This document shows, one piece after another, positions 42,160 through 52,816 of a DNA stretch of 64,000 nucleotides; the first letter of the stretch is position 1; every line of letters starts with the position of its first letter. The stretch is from Gemmatimonadota bacterium. GTDB lineage: Bacteria > Gemmatimonadota > Gemmatimonadetes > Longimicrobiales > Gaopeijiaceae. Location of the stretch: the NCBI GenBank assembly GCA_022823365.1, contig JAJDXG010000014.1, positions 98,560-162,559 on the forward strand, read 5' to 3'. The notes beneath the pieces were generated by a model. The model was not told the DNA's origin and did no database searches. It saw nothing but the letters and a program-made list of their open reading frames with translations. A program made the translations under genes and the position numbers.

Positions 42160-42251
42160 GGCACGCTCCAGCTCGAGGAATCCGCAGGGAGACGATAACC
42201 CGGAAATCGCCGGGACCGCCAGCACTCCGAAGCCCGGCAGCCCGTGAACTG

Positions 42252-43625
42252 CTATGCCACCCCCAGCACGAACCGCAGCGCCTCGTCTATGGACGGGTGC
42301 AGGAACTCGTAGCCCGTGCGTTCCGCCTTTGCAGGGAGGGCCCGCTGCCCGCCCAGGAGCACGGTCCGTCCCATCTCGCCCATCAGGGCATACACCGCGA
42401 GCGACGGTACCGGCAGGAGGGTCGGCCGCCGGAGCACCCGGCCCAGCACGCTGGTGAACGTGGCGTTCGTCACCGGCAACGGGGCCGTGACGTTGATGGG
42501 TCCCCGAACCTGCGGAGTGACGATCGCGTGCAGGATTAGCCCGAGGGTATCGTCCAGACCGATCCACGGAAGGTACTGCCGCCCGCTGCCCAATCGACCT
42601 CCGGCCCCGGCCCGGAAAGCGGGCAGCATCAGTTGCAGCGCGCCGCCGTCCGGCGACAGCGCCACCCCCTGCCGCAGATGCACGACGCGGATCCCCGCCC
42701 GGCGCGCGGGCGCCGCCGCGAGTTCCCACGCCTTGCACACCTCGGCCAGGAAGCCGCGGCCCGGCCGGCCATCCTCGGTCAGCTTCTCGTCGCCGCGATT
42801 GCCGTAGTATCCGACCGCGGAGGCGCACACCAGCACCCGCGGAGGCGGCGACAGGCGAGCCGCGGTATGGGCTATCCACTCGGTGCCGTTCCTGCGCGAC
42901 CGCATGATCTCCTGCTTCTTCGCCACGGTCCAGCGCACGCCGACCAGGGGCTCGCCCGCCAGGTGCACGATCGCGTCCACGCCCTGCAGCCCGTCGTGAT
43001 CCACTTTCCCCTCTGCGGGATTCCAGTACACGGACCCCTTTCCGGCCTTCTTCCGCGAGCGCACCAGGCGCAGCACGCGGTGCCCGCCGGTGGTGAGAAC
43101 GTGGCGCAGGTTTCGCCCCAGAAAGCCCGAGCTTCCGCTGATGGCGACCGTGAGCGGCCGCCGCTGGCGGTAACGCGCGTGCAGGGCGAGGTCGTTGGCC
43201 AGCCGCCGATGCCGAAACGCGAAGCCCCGTTCGAGGATGCGCTCGATCCGCCGCACGAAGGGCGCCGCGTCCACGTTCAGCGGCGGGCGCCAGTCGATCT
43301 CGTCCTCCATCACGCACCCACCCTCCCCGTCCGGCGAGAAGCGATGCGTGTGCACCCAGTGGTCGAAGGGGCCGCGCACCTGCTCGTCCCGGAAGAGCAC
43401 CCCCTCCTCGCAGGCCGTATGGCGGACCGTCCAGGCAACCCGCAGTGGCCCGGAGCCAACCCGGACGGTGACCGTGCCGCCATCGGCGATGCCGCCCTCG
43501 CGCGCCACCACGCGCACGTTCTCCCACGGGGGAAGCAGACGCTCCAGCGCACCCGGGCGCATGTGCCACGCGAACACTTCCGCCGGTGAATGCGGCAGCC
43601 GATGCGTGCGCCGGAAGATGGCCAT
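42252..43625 (-). CDS. SRPBCC-TIGR01777 (YfcH-like) fusion protein
   Basis: 457-residue two-domain protein. The N-terminal part (1-155) is an SRPBCC ligand-binding domain starting FRRTHRLPHSPAEVFAWHMRP. The C-terminal part (about 158-457) is a Rossmann-fold epimerase-like domain with VAISGSSGFLGRNLRHVL, VDAIVHLAGEP, ASAVGYYGNRGDEKLTE and RVVHLRQGVALSPDGGALQ, all TIGR01777 marks. The enzymatic reaction of this family is unknown. The start at ATG 43625 gives the standard N-terminus but lacks a clear ribosome site. It is followed on the same strand by the exported LVIVD-type gene. Confidence 0.85.
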   Translation of the reverse strand: MAIFRRTHRLPHSPAEVFAWHMRPGALERLLPPWENVRVVAREGGIADGGTVTVRVGSGPLRVAWTVRHTACEEGVLFRDEQVRGPFDHWVHTHRFSPDGEGGCVMEDEIDWRPPLNVDAAPFVRRIERILERGFAFRHRRLANDLALHARYRQRRPLTVAISGSSGFLGRNLRHVLTTGGHRVLRLVRSRKKAGKGSVYWNPAEGKVDHDGLQGVDAIVHLAGEPLVGVRWTVAKKQEIMRSRRNGTEWIAHTAARLSPPPRVLVCASAVGYYGNRGDEKLTEDGRPGRGFLAEVCKAWELAAAPARRAGIRVVHLRQGVALSPDGGALQLMLPAFRAGAGGRLGSGRQYLPWIGLDDTLGLILHAIVTPQVRGPINVTAPLPVTNATFTSVLGRVLRRPTLLPVPSLAVYALMGEMGRTVLLGGQRALPAKAERTGYEFLHPSIDEALRFVLGVA

Positions 43626-43641
43626 GACCGTGGCTACGGCG

Positions 43642-44316
43642 TCAGCCGCCCGGGGTTTCCACTGCGTTGCGGATCGCGGAGACCCCGGCAGCCACCCCCT
43701 GCGGATGCCCGTAGATGGCCGATCCGGCGACCAGCACGTCCGCGCCCGCGCCGGCGACCCCGGGGGCCGTCGTGGCGTCGATCCCGCCATCGACCTCGAG
43801 CGCCGTCTCCTCGCCCCCGCATGCGTTCAACAGTTCGCGCGCCCGCGCCAGCGTGGCGAGGGCGGAGGGGATGAAGGCCTGTCCCCCGAATCCGGGGTTC
43901 ACGGACATCACCAGCAGCAGGTCGATGTCGGGAAGGATGGGCGCTGCCGCCTCCACCGGGGTGGCCGGGTTGAGCGCCACCCCGGGGCGCACTCCCGCCG
44001 CGCGGATGCGCTGGATCGTCCGGTGCAGGTGCGGGCAGGCCTCCTGGTGCACCGTCAGGTAGTCCGCCCCGGCATCGGCGAACGCCTGGATGTAGCGGTC
44101 GGGCGCCTCGATCATGAGGTGCACGTCCACGGGCAGCCGCGTCGCCCGCCGCACCGCCTCCGTGATCGCCGGACCTATGGTGATGTTGGGGACGAAATGG
44201 CCGTCCATCACGTCGACGTGGATCCAGTCGACGCCGGCCTCCTCCGCCTCCACCACCTGTTCGGCCAGGCGCCCGAAGTCGGACGCCAGAATGGACGGGG
44301 CGATGCGAACCTTCAT
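43642..44316 (-). CDS. rpe: Ribulose-phosphate 3-epimerase
   Basis: Interconverts ribulose-5-phosphate and xylulose-5-phosphate. The 224-residue TIM barrel is canonical: IAPSILASDFGRL, the metal-site HVDVMDGHFVPNITIG, LPVDVHLMIEAPD, LLLVMSVNPGFGGQAFI and the catalytic Asp in LEVDGGI. ATG 44314-44316 overlaps the rpiA stop by four bases, so the two pentose-phosphate isomerases are translationally coupled. Confidence 0.96.
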   Translation of the reverse strand: MKVRIAPSILASDFGRLAEQVVEAEEAGVDWIHVDVMDGHFVPNITIGPAITEAVRRATRLPVDVHLMIEAPDRYIQAFADAGADYLTVHQEACPHLHRTIQRIRAAGVRPGVALNPATPVEAAAPILPDIDLLLVMSVNPGFGGQAFIPSALATLARARELLNACGGEETALEVDGGIDATTAPGVAGAGADVLVAGSAIYGHPQGVAAGVSAIRNAVETPGG

Positions 44317-45029
44317 GCCAGCTGCCTCCTCATTCCGCCCGGCTCGATCGAACGCACACCGCCGGGCGCCGCGATCAGGGCCCGGGTGGTCATCCCCAGA
44401 AAGAGCCCGTTCTCGACGATGCCCGCGCGCGCGCGCAGGCCCCGGTCCAGCGCCACAGGATCATCGATGCCTTCCGGGAAGCGCGCATCCAGAATGTAGT
44501 TGCCGTTGGACGTGACGTAACGGCTCCCGTCGGCGGTGCGGCGCAGCGCGACCTCCGCCCCGAACTCCGCCACGAAGCCCTGGTGCCTGGAGGAGCCGAA
44601 GCGGGTCACCTCCACCGGGAGCGGGCTGCGCGTGCCCAGTCGCTCGACCACCTTGCTTTCGTCCACGATGACGATGAAGCGGTCGGACGCCTGCGCCACG
44701 ATCTTCTCGCGCAGCAGCGCGCCCCCCAGCCCCTTGATGAGGTTGCCCCGCGGATCGACCTCGTCGGCGCCGTCGACCGTCAGATCCAGGCGCGGCTGCG
44801 CGCGCAGGCGCGAGACGCGGATCCCGTGCCCCCGCGCGATCTCCGCCGTGCGCCGGGAGGTCGGCACCCCGACGACGTCGCTCAGGTTGCCGGCGCGCAC
44901 GCGTTCGCCCAGAAGGTCGAGGAAGAAACGGATCGTGCTGCCCGTGCCGAGCCCCAGCACCATCCCGTCGCGGACGCTCTCGAGCGCCCGGGCGGCGGCG
45001 GCCCGCTTCAGAGCGTCGATGCCGGTCAT
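44313..45029 (-). CDS. rpiA: Ribose-5-phosphate isomerase A
   Basis: Interconverts ribose-5-phosphate and ribulose-5-phosphate. The 238-residue protein shows the RpiA marks: GMVLGLGTGSTIRFFLDLLGERV, DLTVDGADEVDPRGNLIKGLGGALLREKIVA with the catalytic residues, and the active-site SNGNYILDARF. It lies between the class I aldolase gene, 40 bases upstream, and rpe, which overlaps it. Together they form a central-carbon operon. Confidence 0.96.
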   Translation of the reverse strand: MTGIDALKRAAAARALESVRDGMVLGLGTGSTIRFFLDLLGERVRAGNLSDVVGVPTSRRTAEIARGHGIRVSRLRAQPRLDLTVDGADEVDPRGNLIKGLGGALLREKIVAQASDRFIVIVDESKVVERLGTRSPLPVEVTRFGSSRHQGFVAEFGAEVALRRTADGSRYVTSNGNYILDARFPEGIDDPVALDRGLRARAGIVENGLFLGMTTRALIAAPGGVRSIEPGGMRRQLA

Positions 45030-45069
45030 GTCCCGGACTCCCGTGCCGCGCGTCGCCGGTGGGCGATCG

Positions 45070-45969
45070 TCAGGACGGGAACCGGCTCAGGATCTCCTTC
45101 ACCTGGCGCACGATGTCGAGCGCCTCCTCGAAGGGGCGCTGCCACATGTTGCGGCCGAAGATGAGCCCGGTGGCGCCGGACTCCATCGAGATCCTCACCT
45201 TGTCCAGCATGTCCTCGTCGGAGAGCTTGCTGCCCCCGCTCACCAGCACCATGGTGCGGCCCGCCGAGCGGAAGACCCGCCGCGCGCCCTCCGCGTAGGT
45301 GTGAACGATCTCGGCATACTTGCCCGGCTGCGCGGGATTGGGGCCGATCGCGGGCGGAATCACCAGCTTGGCGATGTCGGCGCCGAGCTCGAGAGCCGTG
45401 CGCGCCGCGTAGTCGACCGCGTAGAGCGAGGTCGCGCCCCCCTTCGCGTCGATGGCCTCGCCGCGCGGATACGACCACACCACCAGCGGCATGCCGAAGC
45501 GCTCGCAGTCCTGGCGCACCCGGCGCAACTGGGCGAAGTCGTCGTCCTGGCGCGGCGTGCCCACGTACAGCGTGTAGCCGACCGCGTCGGCCCCGATGCG
45601 CACGGCGTCCTCGACTGTGGACGTGAGCGGCGACAGCGCCTTGTCGGCGGGTGGGATGTTGGTCTTGCCGTTCAGCTTCAGGATGAGCGGCACCTGGCCC
45701 GCGTACATCGGCATGTACTTGCGCGCGAGCCCGTAATGGCAGGCGATCGCGTTGAAGCCGCCCTCCACGGCCAGCCGCCACTGGAATTCGGGATCCTGCG
45801 ACGGAGGGTTGGGGAAGAAGTCGATCGGTCCGTGCTCGAGTCCCTGGTCGATGGGCAGCGCGAGCATGGTGCCGTTCCGGAGGCCGTTCCGGTAGAGGAT
45901 CCTGTGGAGGCGGGCACGCTTGCCCAGGTCGATGTCGAGATCGTGGAGCGAGGGTCGGGTCGTCGTCAT
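45070..45969 (-). CDS. Class I fructose-bisphosphate aldolase (archaeal/DhnA type)
   Basis: Schiff-base aldolase of the COG1830 group, 299 residues. Signatures are LALPIDQGLEHGPIDF at the N-terminus, NAIACHYGLARKYM, the Schiff-base lysine region GADIAKLVIPPA and the C-terminal phosphate site GATGLIFGRNMWQRPFEEAL. It cleaves fructose-1,6-bisphosphate in glycolysis or forms it in gluconeogenesis. ATG 45969 is the start most consistent with the family; a longer upstream frame is a shadow of the divergent DAHP-synthase gene. No strong ribosome site is visible. rpiA and rpe follow. Confidence 0.9.
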   Translation of the reverse strand: MTTTRPSLHDLDIDLGKRARLHRILYRNGLRNGTMLALPIDQGLEHGPIDFFPNPPSQDPEFQWRLAVEGGFNAIACHYGLARKYMPMYAGQVPLILKLNGKTNIPPADKALSPLTSTVEDAVRIGADAVGYTLYVGTPRQDDDFAQLRRVRQDCERFGMPLVVWSYPRGEAIDAKGGATSLYAVDYAARTALELGADIAKLVIPPAIGPNPAQPGKYAEIVHTYAEGARRVFRSAGRTMVLVSGGSKLSDEDMLDKVRISMESGATGLIFGRNMWQRPFEEALDIVRQVKEILSRFPS

Positions 45970-46144
45970 GGAATCGTTCTGGAGGGGGCTGTCGTGACCG
46001 GCGGGTTCACTATATTGGGGCGCTGAACGCGCCCGGAATCTATTCGGGCGCCACAGGAGCGGAAAGGCAACCCGACACCCGGGACCGCGCGCGCGGGCAC
46101 TCGGGCTCCCCGACACGCGCACGGGCTTCGAAGCGGAGAAACAG
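45970..46144 (+). promoter_or_regulatory. Divergent promoter region of the aldolase and DAHP-synthase genes
   Basis: TATATT at 46011-46016 is the only AT-rich hexamer here and could be the -10 element for the plus-strand gene, leaving a leader of about 120 bases. A matching -35 is weak. GGAG lies seven bases ahead of the ATG at 46145. No leader peptide or attenuator is recognisable. Confidence 0.35.
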
Positions 46145-47167
46145 ATGATTCTCGTCACCCGCAAGGGCATCACCGAGGACGAGCTGGACCACATCCGCGA
46201 ACGCGTGGAGTCGCTCGGGCTGCGCACGCACGTGTCGCGGGGCGAGACGCTGACGGTCGTGGGATGCATCGGCGACGAAGAGCGGCTCCAGCACGTCCCC
46301 CTCCTCTCCATCCCGGGGGTGGTGGCCGCGCACCCGGTCATGAAGCCCTACAAGCTGGCCTCGCGGGAATTCGCGGCGGATCCAACCAGGATTCCACTGG
46401 GGGACGTGGAGGTCGGAGGACGCGGAGTGGTGGTGGTCGCCGGACCCTGCTCGGTCGAGGGTGGCGACATGTTGCGCGAGACGGCGGCGCGGGTGCGGAC
46501 CGCCGGAGCACACGGCATTCGCGGCGGCGCCTTCAAGCCCCGCTCCTCGCCCTATTCCTTCCAGGGGATGGGCCAGCCGGGTCTGGAGCTGCTGGTCGAC
46601 GTGCGCAATACCCACGGTCTTCCGGTCGTGACCGAGGTCATGGACACCCGGCAGGTGGAGCTGGTGGCGGGATACGCCGACGTGCTCCAGATCGGCACCC
46701 GCAACATGCAGAACTTCAACCTGCTGACCGAGGTCGGAAGGGTGCAGAGGCCGGTCCTTCTGAAGAGGGGCATGTCGGCGACGATCAAGGACCTGCTGAT
46801 GTCGGCCGAATACATCATGCAGCAGGGCAACAGCCAGGTGATCCTGTGCGAGCGCGGCATCCGCACCTTCGAGACGGCGACCCGCAACACCTTCGACCTG
46901 GCCGCCATCCCGGTGTTGAAGCGGGAGACCCACCTGCCGGTGATCGCCGACCCCAGCCACGCCGGCGGGCGCCGCGACCTGGTGGCGCCGCTGGCGTTCG
47001 CCGCCATCGCGGCCGGGGCCGACGGTTTGCTGGTGGAAGTGCACCCGGACCCGGAGTCCGCGTGGTCGGACGGGGATCAGTCGCTGGATTTCGGGGAGTT
47101 CGAGCGGCTGATGGGGCAGTTGGTTCCGTTCGCGGAGGCTGCGGGGAGGAAGCTGGCTCCGCTGTAG
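46145..47167 (+). CDS. aroF: 3-Deoxy-7-phosphoheptulonate (DAHP) synthase, type I-beta
   Basis: First enzyme of the shikimate pathway, joining PEP and erythrose-4-phosphate. The 340-residue protein has an N-terminal ferredoxin-like regulatory domain ([20 protein letters not shown], 1-70), as in Thermotoga-type feedback-regulated enzymes. The barrel follows: [57 protein letters not shown] and [15 protein letters not shown]. It supplies the pathway whose later steps are encoded at 1-1268. It is convergent with argH, with only seven bases between stops. Confidence 0.94.
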   Translation: MILVTRKGITEDELDHIRERVESLGLRTHVSRGETLTVVGCIGDEERLQHVPLLSIPGVVAAHPVMKPYKLASREFAADPTRIPLGDVEVGGRGVVVVAGPCSVEGGDMLRETAARVRTAGAHGIRGGAFKPRSSPYSFQGMGQPGLELLVDVRNTHGLPVVTEVMDTRQVELVAGYADVLQIGTRNMQNFNLLTEVGRVQRPVLLKRGMSATIKDLLMSAEYIMQQGNSQVILCERGIRTFETATRNTFDLAAIPVLKRETHLPVIADPSHAGGRRDLVAPLAFAAIAAGADGLLVEVHPDPESAWSDGDQSLDFGEFERLMGQLVPFAEAAGRKLAPL

Positions 47168-47174
47168 CCTCCTG

Positions 47175-48583
47175 TCAGAGCCCCGCCCCGAGCGCCTCCC
47201 GCGCCTGCTCGAGCTGCGCGGCCACGGCTTCGCGGCCCGTGCTTCCGCTCACAACTCGCGCATCCGCGGATCGGACCGGGTCGAATACCTCCGTAACGCC
47301 GGGACCAAAGGCCTGGTGCTCCTCCCCGAGGGCCTCGGCGGACAGCTCCGCGATAGAGCAGCCCAGCGCCTCCGCGCGGCGCACCACCCGGCCCACCACC
47401 TCGTGGCTGGTGCGGAAGGGCACGCCCTTCCTGACCAGGTAGTCGGCCAGGTCGGTGGCCAGGAGGGCGGGGTCCAGCGCGCCCTCCATGCGCGCGGGCT
47501 GGAACGCCGCGCCGCCGATCGCCCCCGCCACCGCCGGCAGGGTGAGTTCCAGGGTGTCGACCGTGTCGTAGAGGGCGGCCTTGTCGTCCTGGAGATCGCG
47601 GTTGTAGCCCGTCGGCAGGCCCTTCAACTGGATCATCATGGAAACCAGGTTGCCCACAAGGCGCCCGCTCTTGCCGCGGGCGAGTTCGGCCACGTCGGGG
47701 TTCTTCTTCTGCGGCATCAGGCTCGAGCCGGTGCAGTAGCCGTCGGAGAGCTTCAGGAACCCGAACTCCTCGGAGGCGAACAGCACCAGGTCCTCGCACA
47801 GCCGCGAGAGGTGCACCCCGATCATCGCCCCCGCGAAGAGGACGGAGACGATCCAGTCGCGGTCGCCTACCGCGTCCATGCTGTTGGGGGTCACGGAGCG
47901 GAAGCCCAGCTCGCGGGCCATCGCGGCGCGGTCGACCGCGAAGGGACACCCCCCGATCGCGCCGGCGCCCAGCGGCAGCACGGCGGCCTCTTCGGCGGCG
48001 GCGCGCAGGCGGGCCCGGTCGCGCACCAGCGGCCAGACGTGGGAGAGCACCCAGTGGGCGGCGCGCACCGGCTGCGCCCGCTGCAGGTGGGTGTAGCCGG
48101 GCATCACCAGTTCCTGCGAGCCGGCGGCGAGATCGACCAGAGCACCGCCCAGCCGGACGACCTGTCCGTCCAGCGAAGCCACCGCGTCCATGCCCCACAA
48201 CCGCACGTCGGTCGCTGCCTGATCGTTGCGCGAACGGCCCGTGTGCAGCTTGGCGCCTGCCTCACCCACCTCCTCGACGAGCAGCCGCTCCACCAGGGAG
48301 TGGATGTCTTCGTCCTCTACCGCGGCGGGATCCATGCCCTCCAGGCGGGTCGCCACCACCTGCAGGCCGGCGTCGATGTCCCGCCATTCCGCGTGGGTCA
48401 GGACCCCGGCTCGCAGGAGGGCCCGCGCCCACGTCCGGCTGGCGCGCACGTCCTCGCGCCAGAAGCGGAAATCCATGTCCAGAGAACGGTTGAGCGGCGC
48501 CATCTCCGGCGCCATCTCCTCGGAAAATCGCCCCCCCCAGAGCCCGTGACCCGGAGTGCCGGCTCCTGCCTCTCCGGGGTCGG

Positions 48584-48587
<4 letters not shown>
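47175..48587 (-). CDS. argH: Argininosuccinate lyase
   Basis: Last step of arginine synthesis, releasing arginine and fumarate. The 470-residue length is typical. WGGRFSEEMAPEMAPLNRSLDMD opens the protein, LHTGRSRNDQAATDVRLW carries substrate contacts, MPGYTHLQRAQPV follows, and the superfamily signature is GSSLMPQKKNPDVAE with its mobile catalytic Ser. GTG 48585-48587 overlaps the argG stop (GTGA), so the pair is coupled. Confidence 0.96.
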
Positions 48588-49783
<1,196 letters not shown>

Positions 49784-49837
49784 GGTGTCTCTCTCACTGG
49801 CAGTCCGTGGATGAATCCGCGCTGCGGAAGCGGCTCG

Positions 49838-50287
49838 CTAGGCGCCGGCCTCGGCTCCCACGGCCTCGCGGACGAACCCGCGAATGACCTCCGGCTCGAA
49901 GCCGAGGCTGCGGCCGATCTCCTCCCCGTCCCGGAACAGCAGGATCGTCGGCACGCTGCGGATGGCGTAGCGCTGGCACGGCTCGGCCGAGCGGTCGCTG
50001 TCGACCTTCACGACCAGCAGCCTTCCCCGCTCCGCCGCCGCGATCTCGTCCAGAAGGGGCACGACCAGCTTGCAGGGACCGCACCAGTCCGCATAGAAGT
50101 CCGCGAGCACCGGCACGCCCGCTCCGAGCACGGTGGCCTCGAAGTCCTCGGCTTCGACCTTGACGGGCCGATCGATGAGGATGGGCCGCGAGCAGCTCCC
50201 GCACGCTGGCCCGGTGCGCGCCTCGGCCAGGCCGATCCGGTTCAGGGAGCGGCAGAACGCGCATCTCAGTGTGGTGAACTCGCTCAA
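49838..50287 (-). CDS. trxC: Thioredoxin 2 (zinc-finger thioredoxin)
   Basis: Cytoplasmic disulfide reductase of 149 residues. An N-terminal zinc ribbon of two CxxC pairs (CAFC and CGSC) precedes the thioredoxin fold with active site ADWCGPCKLVVP and the cis-Pro segment IRSVPTILLFRDG. This architecture is that of TrxC, often linked with oxidative stress. The start is TTG 50285-50287 with GGAG eight bases upstream; the longer open frame lacks similarity to the family. Confidence 0.9.
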   Translation of the reverse strand: MSEFTTLRCAFCRSLNRIGLAEARTGPACGSCSRPILIDRPVKVEAEDFEATVLGAGVPVLADFYADWCGPCKLVVPLLDEIAAAERGRLLVVKVDSDRSAEPCQRYAIRSVPTILLFRDGEEIGRSLGFEPEVIRGFVREAVGAEAGA

Positions 50288-50368
50288 GGCCGGGTCTCCG
50301 CGGGATGTGGATCGCGACAGGCCGGATCCCGCCTCCGGCTGCGCGCAAACGTTACCACGGGCGCACAC

Positions 50369-52606
50369 TCAACGGAAGGCATAGGTGAGGCTCGCCACCA
50401 ACAGGCGGCCGATCTCGGGCGCCCCGATGAACTCCTGGTGACGGTCGTCGAGGAGGTTGGTGCCGATGAGCGCGGCGCTGACGCGCGGCAGACCCGGAAC
50501 CGGGAGACCGACCTGCGCATCGAGCACCGTGTACCCCTCCACGTCCCCGGCATATACGCCAGCGTTCGCGTAGAAGCCGCGCTGGCGTCGAATGCGCGCC
50601 TCCGCGGAATAGCCCGATTCCGCCCCTTCATAGCGAATCGAAAAGCTGCTTTTCGTCTTCGGCAGATTGAGGGAGATGTCCTCCAGGTCCGAGCAGTCGG
50701 TTGCGGCATCCTCCACGAAGTCGAAGCACTGCTCGCTGATGTGCGCATGCGTGCCCTCGAGGGAAAGCGCGGGGGTGAGCGATACTTCCGCCGAGAGGCC
50801 GGCGGTCGAGAGGTCGACCCTGCCGTAGTTTCGATAGGTAAGCAGCAGGCCCGGGGTCGTGACCTGATCCGGCATGATCGTTCCGACCGGGAGTTCCAGC
50901 ACCAGGTTGGTGAGGTCGTGAATCAGCAGGTCCCGCAGCGCGGGAAAGACAATCCCCTGCCTGACCATCGGCTCCACGCGCTTCTCGATGAACGCTCGCG
51001 TGGATTCGGGCTCGAAAAAGACGGTCGGCGTCTCTACCCGAAGGGGGCCGATGAAGTTGTCGACTGAGGACCGCCCGATCGCCGCCGAGATCCGGCCCCG
51101 TCCCTCGACCTCGATCCGGTAATGCAGCGACAGCGAGTTGACGATGCTGGGCTCGAGCGGATCGACCGGGTCGATGCCAACGGGACGACCCAGCACCTCC
51201 TCGCCCAAGAAGGGAGGCCGGCCGGCTGCCCACTCCTTCTGGTTGAAGAGAAGCAGCCGGGGAAGGAGTTCGCCCGGCTCCGGGTCCCTGAAGAATGGCC
51301 TCAGGGGCCGGAGCGCCATGGGATCGCTGGCCGCCGCGATTTCGACCAGCGTGTTCCAGAGTACCGACGGATCCGCCGGCAGCCTCTCGCCCGGAGCCAG
51401 CGGTGAGCGCATGCAGAGATCGCGGTAGCCTCCCGGGCAGCGGTCGTTGAAGGTGAAGCCACCGTCCGGCACACCGCGCGCCATGAGGTCGTAGATGAGC
51501 ACGCCGGCGGTCATTCTTCCGGCTCGGACATCCAGAAGAAGCTGGTCTGCCGAGGGCATGAACGCCGACCGTGCGGCGGTGGCGAAAAAGCTGTGCCCGC
51601 GCGCGGGCTGGAGGATCAGGCTTGCGGCCGGGGAGACGGTGAGGCCGCCGACGCGGGAGTGCCGCTCGAGCTGCAGTGCCCCGGCCAGATGCAGCCGATC
51701 GGAGATGCGGGTGGAGGAGTTGAGGTAACCCCCGGCGACCAGGATTTCGTCGGCGTCCTCGTAGACCCCCGTGACCGTTCCGTCCGTGACGGGGCGCGTG
51801 TTGCGGACGTCCGCCCCGTACAGAAGCTGGTGCCGGCCGCCAAGCCGGATGGAGTGCCCGATTCGGCCGGCGAAGAAGAGCGACCGGTCCTCGATGGCCC
51901 GGCCGGTGCGGTAGAACACGGCCTCGCCGGCCCCGCGCCCGCGCACCAGGGCGTCGGCCGACAGGCGCCCCCGGCGGTAGCGTGCCTGTCCGTGCCAGCG
52001 GGTCCAGCTGCCGGCATGGGCGGCGCCGAGCTCGGTGAGCTGGTTGCCGCGCAGGCGGTCGAGGCCACCCTCGAAGACCCAGCCGTCGGGGTCGTCCGGA
52101 CGCCGGTCGTAGCGCATGCCGGCGCCCCATCGCTCCAACCGGTCGTCGCGCGCCGGGAGGAACGCACTGCTCTCTCGCAGCCGCTTCTCGACCGGATCCA
52201 CGAAGGGCCAGTCGGTACCGCGCAGGTAATGGCCGGTCGCCTCGAAAAGAGCACCGCCCCCAACCCGGTCGGCGTGGCGGAATCTGCCTCCCGCGAGCGC
52301 CCGCCCGCCCCCGAAGAGCGTTCCCTCGGTACCCGTCGAGTCGCCTCGGGAGAGAGGCTCGAGGCCATATGGGAACGAGAAGCGGGTCCACTGCTCGTCG
52401 TGCCAGCTCACCGGCAACAGGCTGCCCGCGAACGCATTCGTGAAGTTGGGCCCGATGAACAGCCGCTGCACCAGCCCGACCTCGAGCGGCGATCCGGGAT
52501 TCACGGACAAACCCTGGGCCTCGGCCGCCCGCGGCGTCGGATCGAGCGCGAGCCACGCCAGCGCGAGGATGAGCGGGAGTCGTGGCGGCAGCTGGCGTCG
52601 GGGCAT
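50369..52606 (-). CDS. Outer-membrane beta-barrel protein, TonB-receptor-like without plug
   Basis: 745-residue exported protein with a signal peptide (LPLILALAWLALD, cleaved after AEA-Q). The body is a long run of alternating amphipathic strands, ending LLVASLTYAFR with the terminal aromatic-residue pattern of outer-membrane barrels. The last 250 residues resemble TonB-dependent receptor barrels (VSAALIGTNLLDDRHQEF). No plug domain or TonB box is visible, so it is not an ordinary TonB receptor. Function unknown. ATG 52606 is preferred; GTG 52624 is possible. Confidence 0.75.
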   Translation of the reverse strand: MPRRQLPPRLPLILALAWLALDPTPRAAEAQGLSVNPGSPLEVGLVQRLFIGPNFTNAFAGSLLPVSWHDEQWTRFSFPYGLEPLSRGDSTGTEGTLFGGGRALAGGRFRHADRVGGGALFEATGHYLRGTDWPFVDPVEKRLRESSAFLPARDDRLERWGAGMRYDRRPDDPDGWVFEGGLDRLRGNQLTELGAAHAGSWTRWHGQARYRRGRLSADALVRGRGAGEAVFYRTGRAIEDRSLFFAGRIGHSIRLGGRHQLLYGADVRNTRPVTDGTVTGVYEDADEILVAGGYLNSSTRISDRLHLAGALQLERHSRVGGLTVSPAASLILQPARGHSFFATAARSAFMPSADQLLLDVRAGRMTAGVLIYDLMARGVPDGGFTFNDRCPGGYRDLCMRSPLAPGERLPADPSVLWNTLVEIAAASDPMALRPLRPFFRDPEPGELLPRLLLFNQKEWAAGRPPFLGEEVLGRPVGIDPVDPLEPSIVNSLSLHYRIEVEGRGRISAAIGRSSVDNFIGPLRVETPTVFFEPESTRAFIEKRVEPMVRQGIVFPALRDLLIHDLTNLVLELPVGTIMPDQVTTPGLLLTYRNYGRVDLSTAGLSAEVSLTPALSLEGTHAHISEQCFDFVEDAATDCSDLEDISLNLPKTKSSFSIRYEGAESGYSAEARIRRQRGFYANAGVYAGDVEGYTVLDAQVGLPVPGLPRVSAALIGTNLLDDRHQEFIGAPEIGRLLVASLTYAFR

Positions 52607-52772
52607 GCGCCGCAAGTATCCCACCAGACGGCGGTTGTTCCCACAGAGGCGCGGATGGGCAGCCCTTCCCTCACTGGCGCGCCCGCCGGACGTGGCGCAT
52701 CATCCTCGATTGGCCCGCCGGTCCCTGGCCGGCGCGCCAGCGCTCTTCGTCAGCGCTCAATCGCCCGGTATC

Positions 52773-52813
52773 ATATCGTCAGTAGATGACATCATATTGT
52801 CAGTAATTTGTCA
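52773..52813. repeat. Helically phased GTCA/TGAC half-site cluster before the threonine dehydratase gene
   Basis: CGTCA, TGACA, TGTCA and TGTCA are centred at 52779, 52789, 52800 and 52811, one helical turn apart. ATATCGTCAGTAG at 52773 recurs as ATATTGTCAGTAA at 52794, exactly 21 bp on. The 14 bases at 52794-52807 are identical to 6119-6132. The cluster runs up to the start codon, so a bound protein would block initiation or transcription start. Confidence 0.55.
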
Positions 52814-52816
52814 CCT

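Noticed and set aside
40105..43569. A single 1154-residue minus-strand gene
   Set aside because: The part above 42159 is a shadow of the TIGR01777 gene; a clear signal peptide starts at 42159.
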